The notes beneath the pieces are model-generated. The model searched no databases. It saw nothing but the letters and a program-made list of their open reading frames with translations, and was not told the DNA's origin. 64,000 bases of DNA from Streptomyces sp. Edi4 (GTDB lineage: Bacteria > Actinomycetota > Actinomycetes > Streptomycetales > Streptomycetaceae): NCBI RefSeq assembly GCF_040253615.1, contig NZ_JBEJGY010000004.1:5828001-5892000 (forward strand), given 5' to 3'. Of this stretch, positions 17,126 through 26,431 are shown one piece after another. How positions within the stretch are numbered: position 1 is the stretch's first letter; each line of letters begins with the position of its first letter. A program made the translations under genes and the position numbers.

Positions 17126-17653
17126 ATGTCCACCAAGCACACGCTCTCGGTCCTGGTCGAGAACACCCCCGGCATCCTGGCCCGGATCGCCGCCCTGTTC
17201 TCCCGCCGCGGCTTCAACATCGACTCGCTCGCGGTCGGTGTCACCGAACACCCCGACATCTCCCGCATCACCATTGTGGTCAGTGTCGAGGACCTGCCTC
17301 TTGAGCAGGTCACCAAGCAGCTCAACAAGCTGGTCAACGTCCTGAAAATCGTCGAACTCGAGCCCAGCGCCGCGATCCAGCGCGAGCTCGTCCTGGTGAA
17401 GGTGCGTGCCGACAACGAAACGCGCTCCCAGATCGTCGAGATCGTCCAGCTGTTCCGCGCCAAGACCGTGGACGTCTCGCCCGAGGCCGTGACCATCGAG
17501 GCCACCGGCGGCGCGGACAAGCTGGAGGCGATGCTGAAGATGCTGGAGCAGTTCGGCATCAAGGAGCTCGTCCAGTCCGGCACGATCGCCATAGGGCGCG
17601 GTGCCCGGTCCATCACGGACCGCTCGCTGCGCGCCCTGGACCGCAGCGCCTGA
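17126..17653 (+). CDS. ilvN: Acetolactate synthase small (regulatory) subunit
   Basis: 175 aa, 26 bp after the ilvB stop, with AAGAGG before ATG 17126. The N-terminal ACT domain 'TLSVLVENTPGILARIAALFSRRGFNIDSLAVGVTEHPDISRITIVV' binds valine for feedback inhibition. The C-terminal part 'ELVLVKVRADNETRSQIVEIVQLFRAKTVDVSPEAVTIEATG' is the IlvN activation domain that binds IlvB. The length is normal for the long bacterial form. Co-transcribed with ilvB. Confidence 0.97.
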   Translation: MSTKHTLSVLVENTPGILARIAALFSRRGFNIDSLAVGVTEHPDISRITIVVSVEDLPLEQVTKQLNKLVNVLKIVELEPSAAIQRELVLVKVRADNETRSQIVEIVQLFRAKTVDVSPEAVTIEATGGADKLEAMLKMLEQFGIKELVQSGTIAIGRGARSITDRSLRALDRSA

Positions 17654-17686
17654 GTCCCGCCGCGCGGGGGCCCGGTGCGCCCGTAT

Positions 17687-17699
17687 GGCGAGACTCGCC
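17687..17699 (+). promoter_or_regulatory. Perfect palindrome upstream of ilvC
   Basis: GGCGAG-A-CTCGCC, a 13-bp dyad in the 109-bp ilvN-ilvC gap, 63 bp before the ilvC start. It shares the GAGAC core with dyads before ilvB and cimA. It could be an operator or a weak hairpin between genes. Confidence 0.35.
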
Positions 17700-17762
17700 C
17701 GTTCCTCACTCACCCCCACCGATACGGTGGACGCAACACCAGCACACCAAGGAGATTTCCCA

Positions 17763-18764
<1,002 letters not shown>

Positions 18765-18773
18765 GCCGGCTCC

Positions 18774-18810
18774 GGCGGGGCCGGGCACCGTGTGCGTGCC
18801 CGGCCCCGCC
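18774..18810 (+). terminator. Terminator of the ilvBNC cluster
   Basis: GGCGGGGCCGGGCAC (18774-18788), 7-nt loop, GTGCCCGGCCCCGCC (18796-18810): a perfect 15-bp stem 9 bp after the ilvC stop, with no T-run, as usual in Streptomyces. Confidence 0.85.
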
Positions 18811-18854
18811 GCCCGTCGCGCCGCGTCGCGACAGCTGTGGACACCGAGTCCAAC

Positions 18855-18897
18855 CCCCATCGGGTGATCCTGCCGCAACGGCACAAACCCGATGGGG
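18855..18897 (+). promoter_or_regulatory. Nested palindrome upstream of serA
   Basis: CCCCATCGGG (18855-18864) and CCCGATGGGG (18888-18897) are perfect inverted repeats. Between them TGCCG-CAA-CGGCA (18871-18883) forms a second hairpin. It lies 128 bp before the serA start, outside the ilvC terminator. It may be an operator pair or a folded 5' leader. Confidence 0.5.
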
Positions 18898-19024
18898 AAC
18901 CGGCACTACACTTTCCAGCAACACCAACGCGTCAGGCCCACAGCGTCGTGCGTCTTCCACGCGGCCACTCCACCGCCTGCGGCCGTCGGAACGGCCGTCC
19001 GCAAAGGATTCAGTGAGGACCCAC

Positions 19025-20617
19025 GTGAGCTCGAAACCTGTCGTACTCATCGCTGAAGAGCTGTCGCCCGCCACCGTCGACGCCCTCGGGCCGGACTTCG
19101 AGATCCGGCACTGCAACGGAGCCGACCGCGCCGAACTGCTGCCCGCCATCGCTGATGTCGACGCCATCCTGATCCGCTCCGCCACCAAGGTCGACGCGGA
19201 GGCCGTGGCCGCCGCCCGCAAGCTGCGCGTCGTCGCCCGCGCCGGCGTGGGCCTGGACAATGTGGACGTGTCCGCCGCGACCAAGGCCGGCGTGATGGTC
19301 GTGAACGCCCCGACCTCCAACATCGTCACCGCCGCCGAGCTCGCCTGCGGACTCCTGGTGGCCACCGCGCGCAACATCCCGCAGGCCAACACCGCCCTGA
19401 AGAACGGCGAGTGGAAGCGGAGCAAGTACACCGGCGTCGAGCTGAGCGAGAAGACCCTCGGCGTCGTCGGCCTCGGTCGCATCGGCGTCCTGGTCGCCCA
19501 GCGCATGTCCGCCTTCGGCATGAAGATCGTCGCGTACGACCCCTATGTGCAGCCGGCCCGCGCCGCGCAGATGGGCGTCAAGCTCCTCTCCCTCGACGAA
19601 CTGCTCGAAGTCTCGGACTTCATCACCGTGCACCTGCCCAAGACGCCCGAGACGCTGGGTCTGATCGGCGATGAGGCGCTGCACAAGGTGCAGCCGCACG
19701 TGCGGATCGTGAACGCCGCGCGCGGCGGAATCGTGGACGAGGCCGCGCTGTACTCCGCCCTCAAGGAGGGCCGCGTCGCCGGCGCCGGTCTCGATGTGTA
19801 CGCGAAGGAGCCCTGTGTGGACTCCCCGCTGTTCGAGCTCGACCAGGTCGTCTGCACCCCGCACCTGGGCGCGTCCACCGACGAGGCCCAGGAGAAGGCC
19901 GGCATCGCCGTCGCCAAGTCCGTACGCCTCGCGCTCGCGGGCGAGTTGGTGCCCGACGCGGTCAACGTCCAGGGCGGAGTGATCGCCGAGGACGTCAAGC
20001 CGGGCCTGCCGCTCGCCGAGCGCCTTGGCCGCATCTTCACCGCGCTCGCCGGCGAGGTCGCGGTCCGGCTGGACGTCGAGGTCTACGGCGAGCTGACCCA
20101 GCACGACGTCAAGGTGCTCGAACTCAGCGCGCTCAAGGGCGTGTTCGAGGACGTGGTGGACGAGACGGTCTCCTATGTCAACGCGCCGCTGTTCGCGCAG
20201 GAGCGTGGCGTCGAGGTGCGTCTGACGACGTCGAGCGAGTCCCCCAACCACCGCAACGTGGTGACCGTGCGCGGCACCCTGTCGGACGGCGAGGAAATCT
20301 CCGTCTCCGGCACCCTGGCCGGGCCCAAGCACCTCCAGAAGGTCGTCGCCATCGGCGAGTTCGACGTGGATCTGGCGCTCGCCGACCACATGATCGTGCT
20401 CCGTTACGAGGACCGCCCCGGCATCGTCGGCACCGTGGGCCGGGTCCTGGGCGAGGCCGGGCTCAACATCGCGGGCATGCAGGTGGCCCGCGCGGAGGAG
20501 GGCGGCGAGGCGCTTGCCGTGCTGACCGTCGACGACACCATCCCGGGGAACGTGCTGGCCGAGGTCGCGGCCGAGATCGGCGCCAACTCGGCCCGCTCGG
20601 TGAACCTCACCGACTGA
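19025..20617 (+). CDS. serA: D-3-phosphoglycerate dehydrogenase (ASB + ACT form)
   Basis: 530 aa. GTG 19025 (VSSKPVVLIAEELS) is preferred, with GAGGA 5 nt upstream; GTG 19013 is in frame. Substrate domain, NAD motif 'GVVGLGRIGVLVAQRM' (~145-160), catalytic 'RIVNAARGGIVDE', Glu in 'VYAKEP', His in 'CTPHLGASTDEAQ', then the allosteric substrate-binding domain (~320-450) and C-terminal ACT domain 'MIVLRYEDRPGIVGTVGRVLGEAGLNIAGMQVARAEEGGEAL'. This is the long mycobacterial-type SerA: it oxidises 3-phosphoglycerate in serine synthesis and is feedback-inhibited by serine. Separated from ilvC by a terminator, so separately transcribed. Confidence 0.97.
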   Translation: MSSKPVVLIAEELSPATVDALGPDFEIRHCNGADRAELLPAIADVDAILIRSATKVDAEAVAAARKLRVVARAGVGLDNVDVSAATKAGVMVVNAPTSNIVTAAELACGLLVATARNIPQANTALKNGEWKRSKYTGVELSEKTLGVVGLGRIGVLVAQRMSAFGMKIVAYDPYVQPARAAQMGVKLLSLDELLEVSDFITVHLPKTPETLGLIGDEALHKVQPHVRIVNAARGGIVDEAALYSALKEGRVAGAGLDVYAKEPCVDSPLFELDQVVCTPHLGASTDEAQEKAGIAVAKSVRLALAGELVPDAVNVQGGVIAEDVKPGLPLAERLGRIFTALAGEVAVRLDVEVYGELTQHDVKVLELSALKGVFEDVVDETVSYVNAPLFAQERGVEVRLTTSSESPNHRNVVTVRGTLSDGEEISVSGTLAGPKHLQKVVAIGEFDVDLALADHMIVLRYEDRPGIVGTVGRVLGEAGLNIAGMQVARAEEGGEALAVLTVDDTIPGNVLAEVAAEIGANSARSVNLTD

Positions 20618-20663
20618 CCCCGCACGCCCAAAGCCCCCGTACCCGGCCCCGCGCCCGTCCCGT

Positions 20664-20711
20664 AGACGCTTGTCTTAGACGGATGTCTGTGGGGCCGGGT
20701 ACGCTGCTGTC
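20664..20711 (+). promoter_or_regulatory. Tandem TetR operators overlapping a leaderless promoter
   Basis: Two copies of the palindrome AGAC-N4-GTCT (20664-20675 and 20677-20688), 13 bp apart. TACGCT (20700-20705) ends 6 nt before ATG 20712; the second palindrome covers the expected -35 (TTAGAC). This fits autorepression by the adjacent TetR protein, bound as two dimers. Confidence 0.7.
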
Positions 20712-21311
20712 ATGGGACACCGCGACGATCTGCTCGAAGGCGCCAAGCGCTGCCTGCTGGACAAGGGATACGCCCGCACCACCGCCCGCGACATCGTGGC
20801 CGAGTCCGGCACCAATCTGGCCTCCATCGGCTACCACTACGGCTCCAAGGAAGCGCTGCTCAACCTGGCCTTCCTGAAGCTGACCGAGGAGTGGGGCGAC
20901 GCGCTCGGAGAGGGCCGCGAGGGCGACGGGGGTGTCGAGGGCCTGCCTCCGCTGGAGCGCTTCGAGCGGGTCTGGGCCAAGATCGTCGACTCCTACCAGG
21001 AGAGCCGGCCCGTCTGGAAGCTCCAGATGGAGATCGTCTCCCGGCTCGACAGCGACCCCGAACTCCAAAAGGCCCTGGCGGGGCCGCAGTTGGAGGGCCG
21101 CAAGGGGCTCGCGGAAAGCCTCCTCGGCCTCGACCAGGACGCCGACCCCGAGCGGGCGCGCCTGGCCGGAACCTTCTACCAGGCGCTGCTCGCCGGGGTG
21201 ATGGTCCAGTGGATGGTCGACCCCGGGACGGCCCCCTCGGCCCGCGACCTCACCGAGGGCCTGAAGATCGTCATGGGGACCGACGGCGAGCGGGACCCGG
21301 GCCCGTCCTGA
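20712..21311 (+). CDS. TetR-family transcriptional regulator
   Basis: 199 aa. N-terminal HTH 'RDDLLEGAKRCLLDKGYARTTARDIVAESGTNLASIGYHYGSKEALLNLAF' (~4-55) is a textbook TetR DNA-binding domain. The C-terminal helical ligand pocket (~70-190) ends 'AGVMVQWMVDPGTAPSARDLTEGLKIV'. Probably leaderless and autoregulated through the two AGAC-N4-GTCT sites. It converges with the FAD monooxygenase gene, so the shared operator does not obviously cover that gene; the effector is unknown. Confidence 0.88.
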   Translation: MGHRDDLLEGAKRCLLDKGYARTTARDIVAESGTNLASIGYHYGSKEALLNLAFLKLTEEWGDALGEGREGDGGVEGLPPLERFERVWAKIVDSYQESRPVWKLQMEIVSRLDSDPELQKALAGPQLEGRKGLAESLLGLDQDADPERARLAGTFYQALLAGVMVQWMVDPGTAPSARDLTEGLKIVMGTDGERDPGPS

Positions 21312-21390
21312 GCCGTGGCCGTCGTGGCCCCGTGCCCGGGCCCGTCCTGAGTCGTGGCCCTCGCTGTCCCGTGCCCGTGCGCTCAGGACG
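21297..21390. repeat. 39-bp duplication of the TetR gene 3' end and convergent hairpin
   Basis: CCGGGCCCGTCCTGAG(C/T)CGTG occurs around 21298 and again 39 bp later. The first copy contains the TetR stop codon. The core CGTCCTGAG (21304-21312, 21343-21351) is complementary to CTCAGGACG (21382-21390), which encodes the end of the convergent monooxygenase, so either copy can pair with it as a bidirectional terminator. Confidence 0.55.
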
Positions 21391-22517
21391 CGTCGGAGCC
21401 GGTGAGCGTGGCGATCAGGTCGTGCGGGGTGGGGTCGCCCGAGTCGGATCCCAGCTCCTCGCCCGGCTCCAGGGCGGCCGCCCGCGCGCTGCGGGGGAAC
21501 ATGACCCGCTCGTAGGCGGCGAGCGCCGCTTCGACGTCACCGGGGTGCCCGGCCAGCGCCCTGCCCAGCTCGGCGCCGTCCAGCATGGCCAGGTTGGCGC
21601 CCTCGCCGTTCGGCGCGGCCAGGTGCGCGGCGTCGCCGATCAGCGTCACGCCCCGCACCCGGTCCCAGCGGTGCCCGGTCGGCAGGGCGTGGAGGTGGCG
21701 CAGGACCGGCGGGACGTCACTCTCGGTGATCAGCGCGGTGAGCTCGGGGGCCCAGTCGTCGAATTCCCGCGCGATGCGCGCGGCGGCGCCCGCGGCGTCG
21801 GTGAAGTTGATGTCACTGAACCACTCCTGAGGTTCGATCACCCCCACGTAGGCGTGCAGCGTGTCGTCCTTCTCCCGGTGGGCGAAGATCTCCCTCTTGG
21901 GCCTGGCGGCGATCATCGATCCGCCGCCGACCGCTGCCGCCGTGGCCGGGTGGCGGGCCTTGGCGTCGAAGAGGTAGGTTCTCGATGACGGACCTGCCGG
22001 TGTACGCGGGGGTGGCCGATGACAGCAGCGGCCGCACCCGCGACCACGCGCCGTCCGCGCCGACCAGGAGATCACTGACGACGCTCGCGCCGTCGTCGAA
22101 GGTGACCTCGTGCCGCCCGTCGCCGAGTGTGCGGGTGGCGCGGACCTTGCGGCCCCAGCGCACCGTGCCGGCCGGGAGCGAGTCGAGCAGAAGCTGCCGC
22201 AGCTCGCCGCGCTGCACCTCGGGGCGGCCACCCGTGCCGTCATCGGCCTTGTCGTACAGGACGGTGCCGTCCGGATCGAGCAGGCGCATCGCCTGGCGGC
22301 CTTCCAGGACGAGCTCTTGGAAGCCGTCCATCAATTGCGCCTCCTCCAGGGCGAGTTGGCCGTTGTAGTCATGGATGTCGAGCATCCCGCCCTGGGAGCG
22401 CGAGGTCGGCGACGGCTCGGCCTCGTAGACCGTGGACGTTAGCCCGTGGACGTGCAGGACGCGGGCGAGCGTGAGGCCGCCGAGCCCGGCGCCGATGATC
22501 GTGACGTGGGTGGGCAT
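21383..22517 (-). pseudogene. FAD-dependent monooxygenase (TetX/PHBH-like), frameshifted
   Basis: Starts at ATG 22517 (GAAGGAAG upstream). The N-terminal half has the FAD Rossmann motif 'VTIIGAGLGGLTLARVLHVHG', 'DIHDYNGQLALEEAQL', 'QRGELRQLLLDSLP' and 'SDLLVGADGAWSRVRPLLS'. The frame breaks at 21979-21980: it reads 'TGRSVIENLPLRR', whereas removing one A (GAGAACC to GAGACC) restores 'TGRSVIETYLFDAKARHP'. The rest continues in the other frame: 'RWDRVRGVTLIGDAAHLAAPNGEGANLAMLDGAELG', the conserved GD FAD motif. Intact it would be ~377 aa, typical of tetracycline/aromatic hydroxylases. Either a real +1 insertion or a sequence error. Confidence 0.85.
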
Positions 22518-22672
22518 GGGACTTCCTTCGGATCGTGGGCCGCCGCCGGGCGCACGGCCCACCGGGCCGGGCGCGCCGATCCGGGGGCCGGTGCGGTGCT
22601 GGGAGCCGGCGCCACGGGTGCGGGGCCGGCGGACACCAATGTCGCGGCGCCCGCCGACAGAACACCGACAAC

Positions 22673-22716
22673 CCGCCTACGGACGCCTACCGGCACCGAC
22701 CGGCGCCCGTAGGCGG
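22673..22716 (-). terminator. Stem-loop 3' of the LysR gene
   Basis: CCGCCTACG (22673-22681) pairs with CGTAGGCGG (22708-22716), with further GC pairs inside. It lies 75 bp past the LysR stop, upstream of the monooxygenase start. The remainder of 22518-22790 shows a minus-strand reading frame resembling a signal peptide (RRRVVGVLSAGAATLVSA) but no start codon or continuation; I do not call it a gene. Confidence 0.45.
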
Positions 22717-22790
22717 CTTCAGGTTCCGCGAATCCGTGCCTGCTCGCTGTCCGTACTGAACGTGAAGGGGTGGTGCCGGCCTGGTCTCGG

Positions 22791-23714
22791 TCACCTGTCC
22801 ATGGTCGGGCCGCCCGCGGGACTGCCGTCTCCGCATACGGCACGGCAGCTGCGGACGAAGGCGTCGACGGTGTCGTCCCGTTGGGTACGGAATCTGGCGA
22901 CGGCGATCCGGCTGGGGCTGACGCCCGTGACGGGCCGGTAGACGATGTCCGGGCGCTGGTAGAAGCGGGCGGTCGCCTCGGGGGTGAGGCTGACGCCCTG
23001 GCCGTGGGCGATCGCGTTGAGCCATTCATCGGGGTGGTGCGCGACCGCGCCGATGCGCACCGGGTGCCCCTCGCGCTCATCGGTCGCGAGCCAGTAGTCG
23101 CGCCATTCCCCCGACTCGGCGGGAGTCGCCACGAAGGGTTCGTCGTACAGATCCCGGAACCGGATCCGATCGTTCCCCGCGAGGCGATGCCCTGCGGGCA
23201 GGGCGATCCAGCGCGGCTCGGTCAGCAGCACCTCGACGTCGAAGTCGCTCTGCGCCGGCACTGGCAGGCGCAGCAGCGCCACGTCGACGTCGCCGGTGGC
23301 CAGTCCGGCGGTGGGGTCGGTCCACTCGGTCTGTCGCATCTGGACCCGCCGGCCGGGGCGCCGTCGGGCGAAATCGGCGATGATCAGCCGGGTCTGCTCG
23401 TTGGCGGCGCTGGCCACGAAGCCGACCCGTAGCGCCCGTGCGGCCCGGGCCGTGGCCGCCCGGGTGACGCGCAGCGCGTTCTCCCAAGCGGTCAGCACGG
23501 CGCCGGCGTGGACGGCCAGAGCCTCACCGGCCTCGGTGGGGGTCATGCCCGCACGGGAACGGATGAACAGGTCCACTCCCAGCTGGGCTTCCAGCCGCCG
23601 TATCTGTTTCGTCAGCGCGGGCTGAGAGAGGTAGAGCCGTGCGGCGGCCCGTGTGAGGTTGCCTTCCTCGACCACCGTGGCGAAGTACCGCAACAAGCGG
23701 GTGTCGACATCCAT
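22791..23714 (-). CDS. LysR-family transcriptional regulator
   Basis: 307 aa. N-terminal winged HTH 'LLRYFATVVEEGNLTRAAARLYLSQPALTKQIRRLEAQLGVDLFIRS' (~7-55), then the periplasmic-binding-like effector domain 'LRVGFVASAANEQTRLII ... GDVDVALLRLP'. Divergent from the NTF2-like gene, with 105 bp between starts, so by LTTR logic it probably regulates the NTF2/SDR pair. The effector is unknown. Confidence 0.9.
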   Translation of the reverse strand: MDVDTRLLRYFATVVEEGNLTRAAARLYLSQPALTKQIRRLEAQLGVDLFIRSRAGMTPTEAGEALAVHAGAVLTAWENALRVTRAATARAARALRVGFVASAANEQTRLIIADFARRRPGRRVQMRQTEWTDPTAGLATGDVDVALLRLPVPAQSDFDVEVLLTEPRWIALPAGHRLAGNDRIRFRDLYDEPFVATPAESGEWRDYWLATDEREGHPVRIGAVAHHPDEWLNAIAHGQGVSLTPEATARFYQRPDIVYRPVTGVSPSRIAVARFRTQRDDTVDAFVRSCRAVCGDGSPAGGPTMDR

Positions 23715-23819
23715 GCCGCCAGGTTATGGAAGCGGGTATTGGACGGCAGCGGTGGGCCGGCGAGAGCGTTGACCACGCGACCGGGACGGCCCGGTACCGA
23801 ACCTGCGGAGAGCATCCAG

Positions 23820-24281
23820 ATGACGACGAGTGAAGCCGTGCCCGAACCGAAGATCGAGGCCATCAACCGCTTCTTCTCCGCCTACGCCGCCAACGACGTC
23901 ACGGCGATGAGCGCGGTCCTGGCTCCGGACATCGAGTGGACCATTCCGGGCCACCACCCGTTGTCAGGGACCAAACACGGAGTCGACGAAGTGCTCAGCT
24001 TCTTCGGTCAGCTCGGCAAGGCGGGCTTCCAGGCCGAATCCGTATTTCTCGGCGGCGACGGTGAGTACGTCGTAGACATCCACCGGGGCTGGACGACCCA
24101 GGGCGTGGGCCGAGTCGACACGATGTGGGCGCTGGTGTGGCACTTCGACGCCGACGGCCAGGTCGACCGGGTGGACAACCTCAGCGGAGACCAACACCAG
24201 ATGGACACCTACGTCTGGGCCAACTTCCCGTTGGCCCCCCTTCCGGCCCGCCTCGCCCGTGGACAGAAGGAATTGTCATGA
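23820..24281 (+). CDS. SnoaL/NTF2-like small protein
   Basis: 153 aa from ATG 23820 (GGAGAG 7 nt upstream). Cone-fold NTF2 pattern: 'IEAINRFFSAYAANDVTAMSAVLAPDIEWTIPGHHPLSGTKHGVDEVLSFFGQLGKAG', then β-strands ending 'RVDTMWALVWHFDADGQVDRVDNLSGDQHQMDTYVW'. The family includes polyketide cyclases, ketosteroid-isomerase-like enzymes and stress proteins; the active residues are too variable to assign. Its stop overlaps the SDR start (ATGA), so the two are translationally coupled. Confidence 0.85.
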   Translation: MTTSEAVPEPKIEAINRFFSAYAANDVTAMSAVLAPDIEWTIPGHHPLSGTKHGVDEVLSFFGQLGKAGFQAESVFLGGDGEYVVDIHRGWTTQGVGRVDTMWALVWHFDADGQVDRVDNLSGDQHQMDTYVWANFPLAPLPARLARGQKELS

Positions 24282-24871
24282 AGATCCTCGTGATCGGGGC
24301 GACCGGCACCATCGGCCGCGCGGTCGCAGACGCGCTGGCGACCGAGCATGAGGTGATACGGGCTTCACGCAACGCCGGCACGCGGGTCGACCTGGGAATA
24401 CCGGCCTCCATCGACGCCCTCTTCGGCTCCGTCGGCACCGTGGACGCGGTCATCTGCTGCGCGGCCGGCGGTCGGCTGACCCCACTCTCGTCTCCTTCGG
24501 ACGACGCATTCACTCTCGGCCTGGAAGGCAAACTGCTGGGGCAGGTGGCGTTGGTCCGCCGGGCAGTGGATCACGTCAGGGACGGGGGGTCCATCACCCT
24601 CACCAGCGGTACCTTTCAGGAGCCCACGCCGGGCAGCTCGTTCGGCGCTCTTGTCAACGCCGGACTGGAGGCGTTCGTCCGGGCCGCGGCCATCGAGATG
24701 CCTCGCGGGCTGAGAGTGAACGTCGTCAGCCCGGGATGGGTGAAGGAGACGCTCGAAGAGCTGGGCATGGACCCCAGGGGAGGCACACCGGTGAGAGACG
24801 TCGCCCACGCCTACGTCGAGGTGGTCATGGGACAGACGCAGGGACGCACCTTGACCCCTTCGCCCCGCTGA
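24278..24871 (+). CDS. Short-chain dehydrogenase/reductase
   Basis: 197 aa, shorter than classical SDRs (~250). NADP motif 'ILVIGATGTIGRAVADAL' (GxxGxxG at ~7-13), acidic/Arg 'ASRNAGTRVDL', 'VICCAAGG', Ser in 'SITLTSGTF'. The usual YxxxK is not obvious: the region reads 'SSFGALVNAGLEAFVRAAAIE', with no Tyr or Lys at the expected places. This matches the truncated YciK/'short SDR' group with an altered active site. Coupled to the NTF2-like gene and likely controlled by the divergent LysR. Confidence 0.8.
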   Translation: MKILVIGATGTIGRAVADALATEHEVIRASRNAGTRVDLGIPASIDALFGSVGTVDAVICCAAGGRLTPLSSPSDDAFTLGLEGKLLGQVALVRRAVDHVRDGGSITLTSGTFQEPTPGSSFGALVNAGLEAFVRAAAIEMPRGLRVNVVSPGWVKETLEELGMDPRGGTPVRDVAHAYVEVVMGQTQGRTLTPSPR

Positions 24872-25057
24872 CCGGCCGGAGCGTCGGCAAACGATCCGGA
24901 CATCGCCGTGAAAGCGGAGCGCGCAGGCGCAGCTCTTTGACGCCACCCCGGCGTGGCCGGTCAGACTGACGCCATCGGCCGTTCGTGCTTCCCACGCACC
25001 CCCTCGGTGCGCATCTCGCGGGTGCGGCGCGCGGCCCATCGCGGAACCCACGGCGGC

Positions 25058-26227
25058 TCAGAGCCGGGCGGCCTTCAGGGCCATGTGCAACAGCAGCCGG
25101 TCCTCGCCCTGGTCCAGGTCGAGGCCGGTCAGGTGCTCGACGCGCGAGAGGCGGTAGTAGAGGGTCTGGCGGTGGATGCCGAGCGCGGCCGCCGCGCGGC
25201 CCGCCTGGCCCGCGCAGTCGAGGAACACCTCGGCGGTGTGGGCGAGTTCGGCGTGCGATGCGGTCAACAGCGCGCGCACCGCCGGGTCCTGCTCGTGGGC
25301 GGGGGGCAGCGCGGTCAGCATCCGGTACGGTCCGATCGCCGACCACTGGGCGATTGGCCCGAGCCGGGGCTCGGCAAGTGCCGCGCGCACGGCGGAGGTT
25401 GCCTCGCGGCAGGACAGCGCGAGGTCGGCCAGGCCCCTGCGGGCCGGCGCCACCCCGGCCGCCGCGTCGGCCCCCGCCTCGCCGCGCAGCCGTTCCGCCG
25501 CCGTCCTCGCCGGGGCGAGCGCGTCCGCGGAGCGCAGCCGCACCAGCGCGGCCAGCCACTGCCCGCCGTCCCGTGCGGCCAAGTCCCACGGCAGCGCGCA
25601 CACCGCCGCCGCGCCCGGCACCGTACGCGCCGAGGGGGCATCGCCCGCACCCCAGGGCGCGACACACACCAGGGCGTGCAGGCCCTCGGCGTCGGGCCCG
25701 AGCGCCGCCGTCAGGGCGGCCGTCGCGGTGTCGCGCTGCCAGCCGCGCTCGGCGGTCAGGGCCGCCCGGAACTCGCGCGAGAGGTCGGCGCCCGCCTGTG
25801 CCTCGTCCGCGAGCAGCACCCCGATCCGCGCGGCCACCTCCATCGCGGCGGCCAGCTTGTCCTCGCCGGGCCCCGGCTCGTCGTCGAGCAGCCAGACGTA
25901 TCCGAGCGCGACGCCCCGGTGGCGTACCGGAAGACAGATCCGGGCGCGCAGGACCCCGGCGTCGGGCGCGGCCGGGATACGGACGGGGGCGGTGGCGCGG
26001 GTGATGCCGAACCCCTCGAACCAGGCGCGGACGGCCGGGGTGGACTTCCTGGTCAGGATGGAGCGGGTGCGCACCGGGTCGAGTGTGAGCTCGCCGAAAC
26101 CGCTGTCGGAATCGTGCGCGCCGAAGGCGATCAGCCCGAAATCCCGGTTCTCCAGCGTCGCGGGAGCGCCGAGCAGCGCCGAGATTTCATCGACCAGATC
26201 CTGGTAGTCGCCCTTCACGGGAGCCAT
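25058..26227 (-). CDS. PucR-type transcriptional regulator of proline catabolism (by context)
   Basis: 389 aa. N-terminal GAF-like sensory part (~1-150), central GGDEF-like/CdaR domain, and C-terminal PucR HTH 'LAHTAEVFLDCAGQAGRAAAALGIHRQTLYYRLSRVEHLTGLDLDQGEDRLLLHMALKA' (~325-385). Divergent from the proline dehydrogenase gene with a 204-bp shared intergenic region, an arrangement I recall as conserved in Streptomyces. The likely role is activation of proline dehydrogenase and P5C dehydrogenase in response to proline. The intergenic region holds GACAGCTGTC (26287-26296) and GGATC-N5-GATCC as possible sites. Confidence 0.85.
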   Translation of the reverse strand: MAPVKGDYQDLVDEISALLGAPATLENRDFGLIAFGAHDSDSGFGELTLDPVRTRSILTRKSTPAVRAWFEGFGITRATAPVRIPAAPDAGVLRARICLPVRHRGVALGYVWLLDDEPGPGEDKLAAAMEVAARIGVLLADEAQAGADLSREFRAALTAERGWQRDTATAALTAALGPDAEGLHALVCVAPWGAGDAPSARTVPGAAAVCALPWDLAARDGGQWLAALVRLRSADALAPARTAAERLRGEAGADAAAGVAPARRGLADLALSCREATSAVRAALAEPRLGPIAQWSAIGPYRMLTALPPAHEQDPAVRALLTASHAELAHTAEVFLDCAGQAGRAAAALGIHRQTLYYRLSRVEHLTGLDLDQGEDRLLLHMALKAARL

Positions 26228-26431
26228 TCTCGCTCATCGCGCGCGCTGCTTCAGACAGATGTATGAGATCGGGACCACGGATGCGTGACAGCTGTCGATG
26301 GCAGAGGATCGTGGAGATCCTTAGGTTTCACGGTGGTTCTCCGTGCCGTCGCCGGCACGCCGGGAAGGCGCCCTGTGGGCCCTCCGGCCCTGGTCGCGGC
26401 CCCGTCCTGTTTCTTTCCGTGGAGGTGCCCC

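Noticed and set aside
18836..18843. TGTGGACA near the ilvC terminator as a DnaA box
   Set aside because: Single site whose complement (GTGTCCACA) misses the first pyrimidine of the consensus; no partner nearby.
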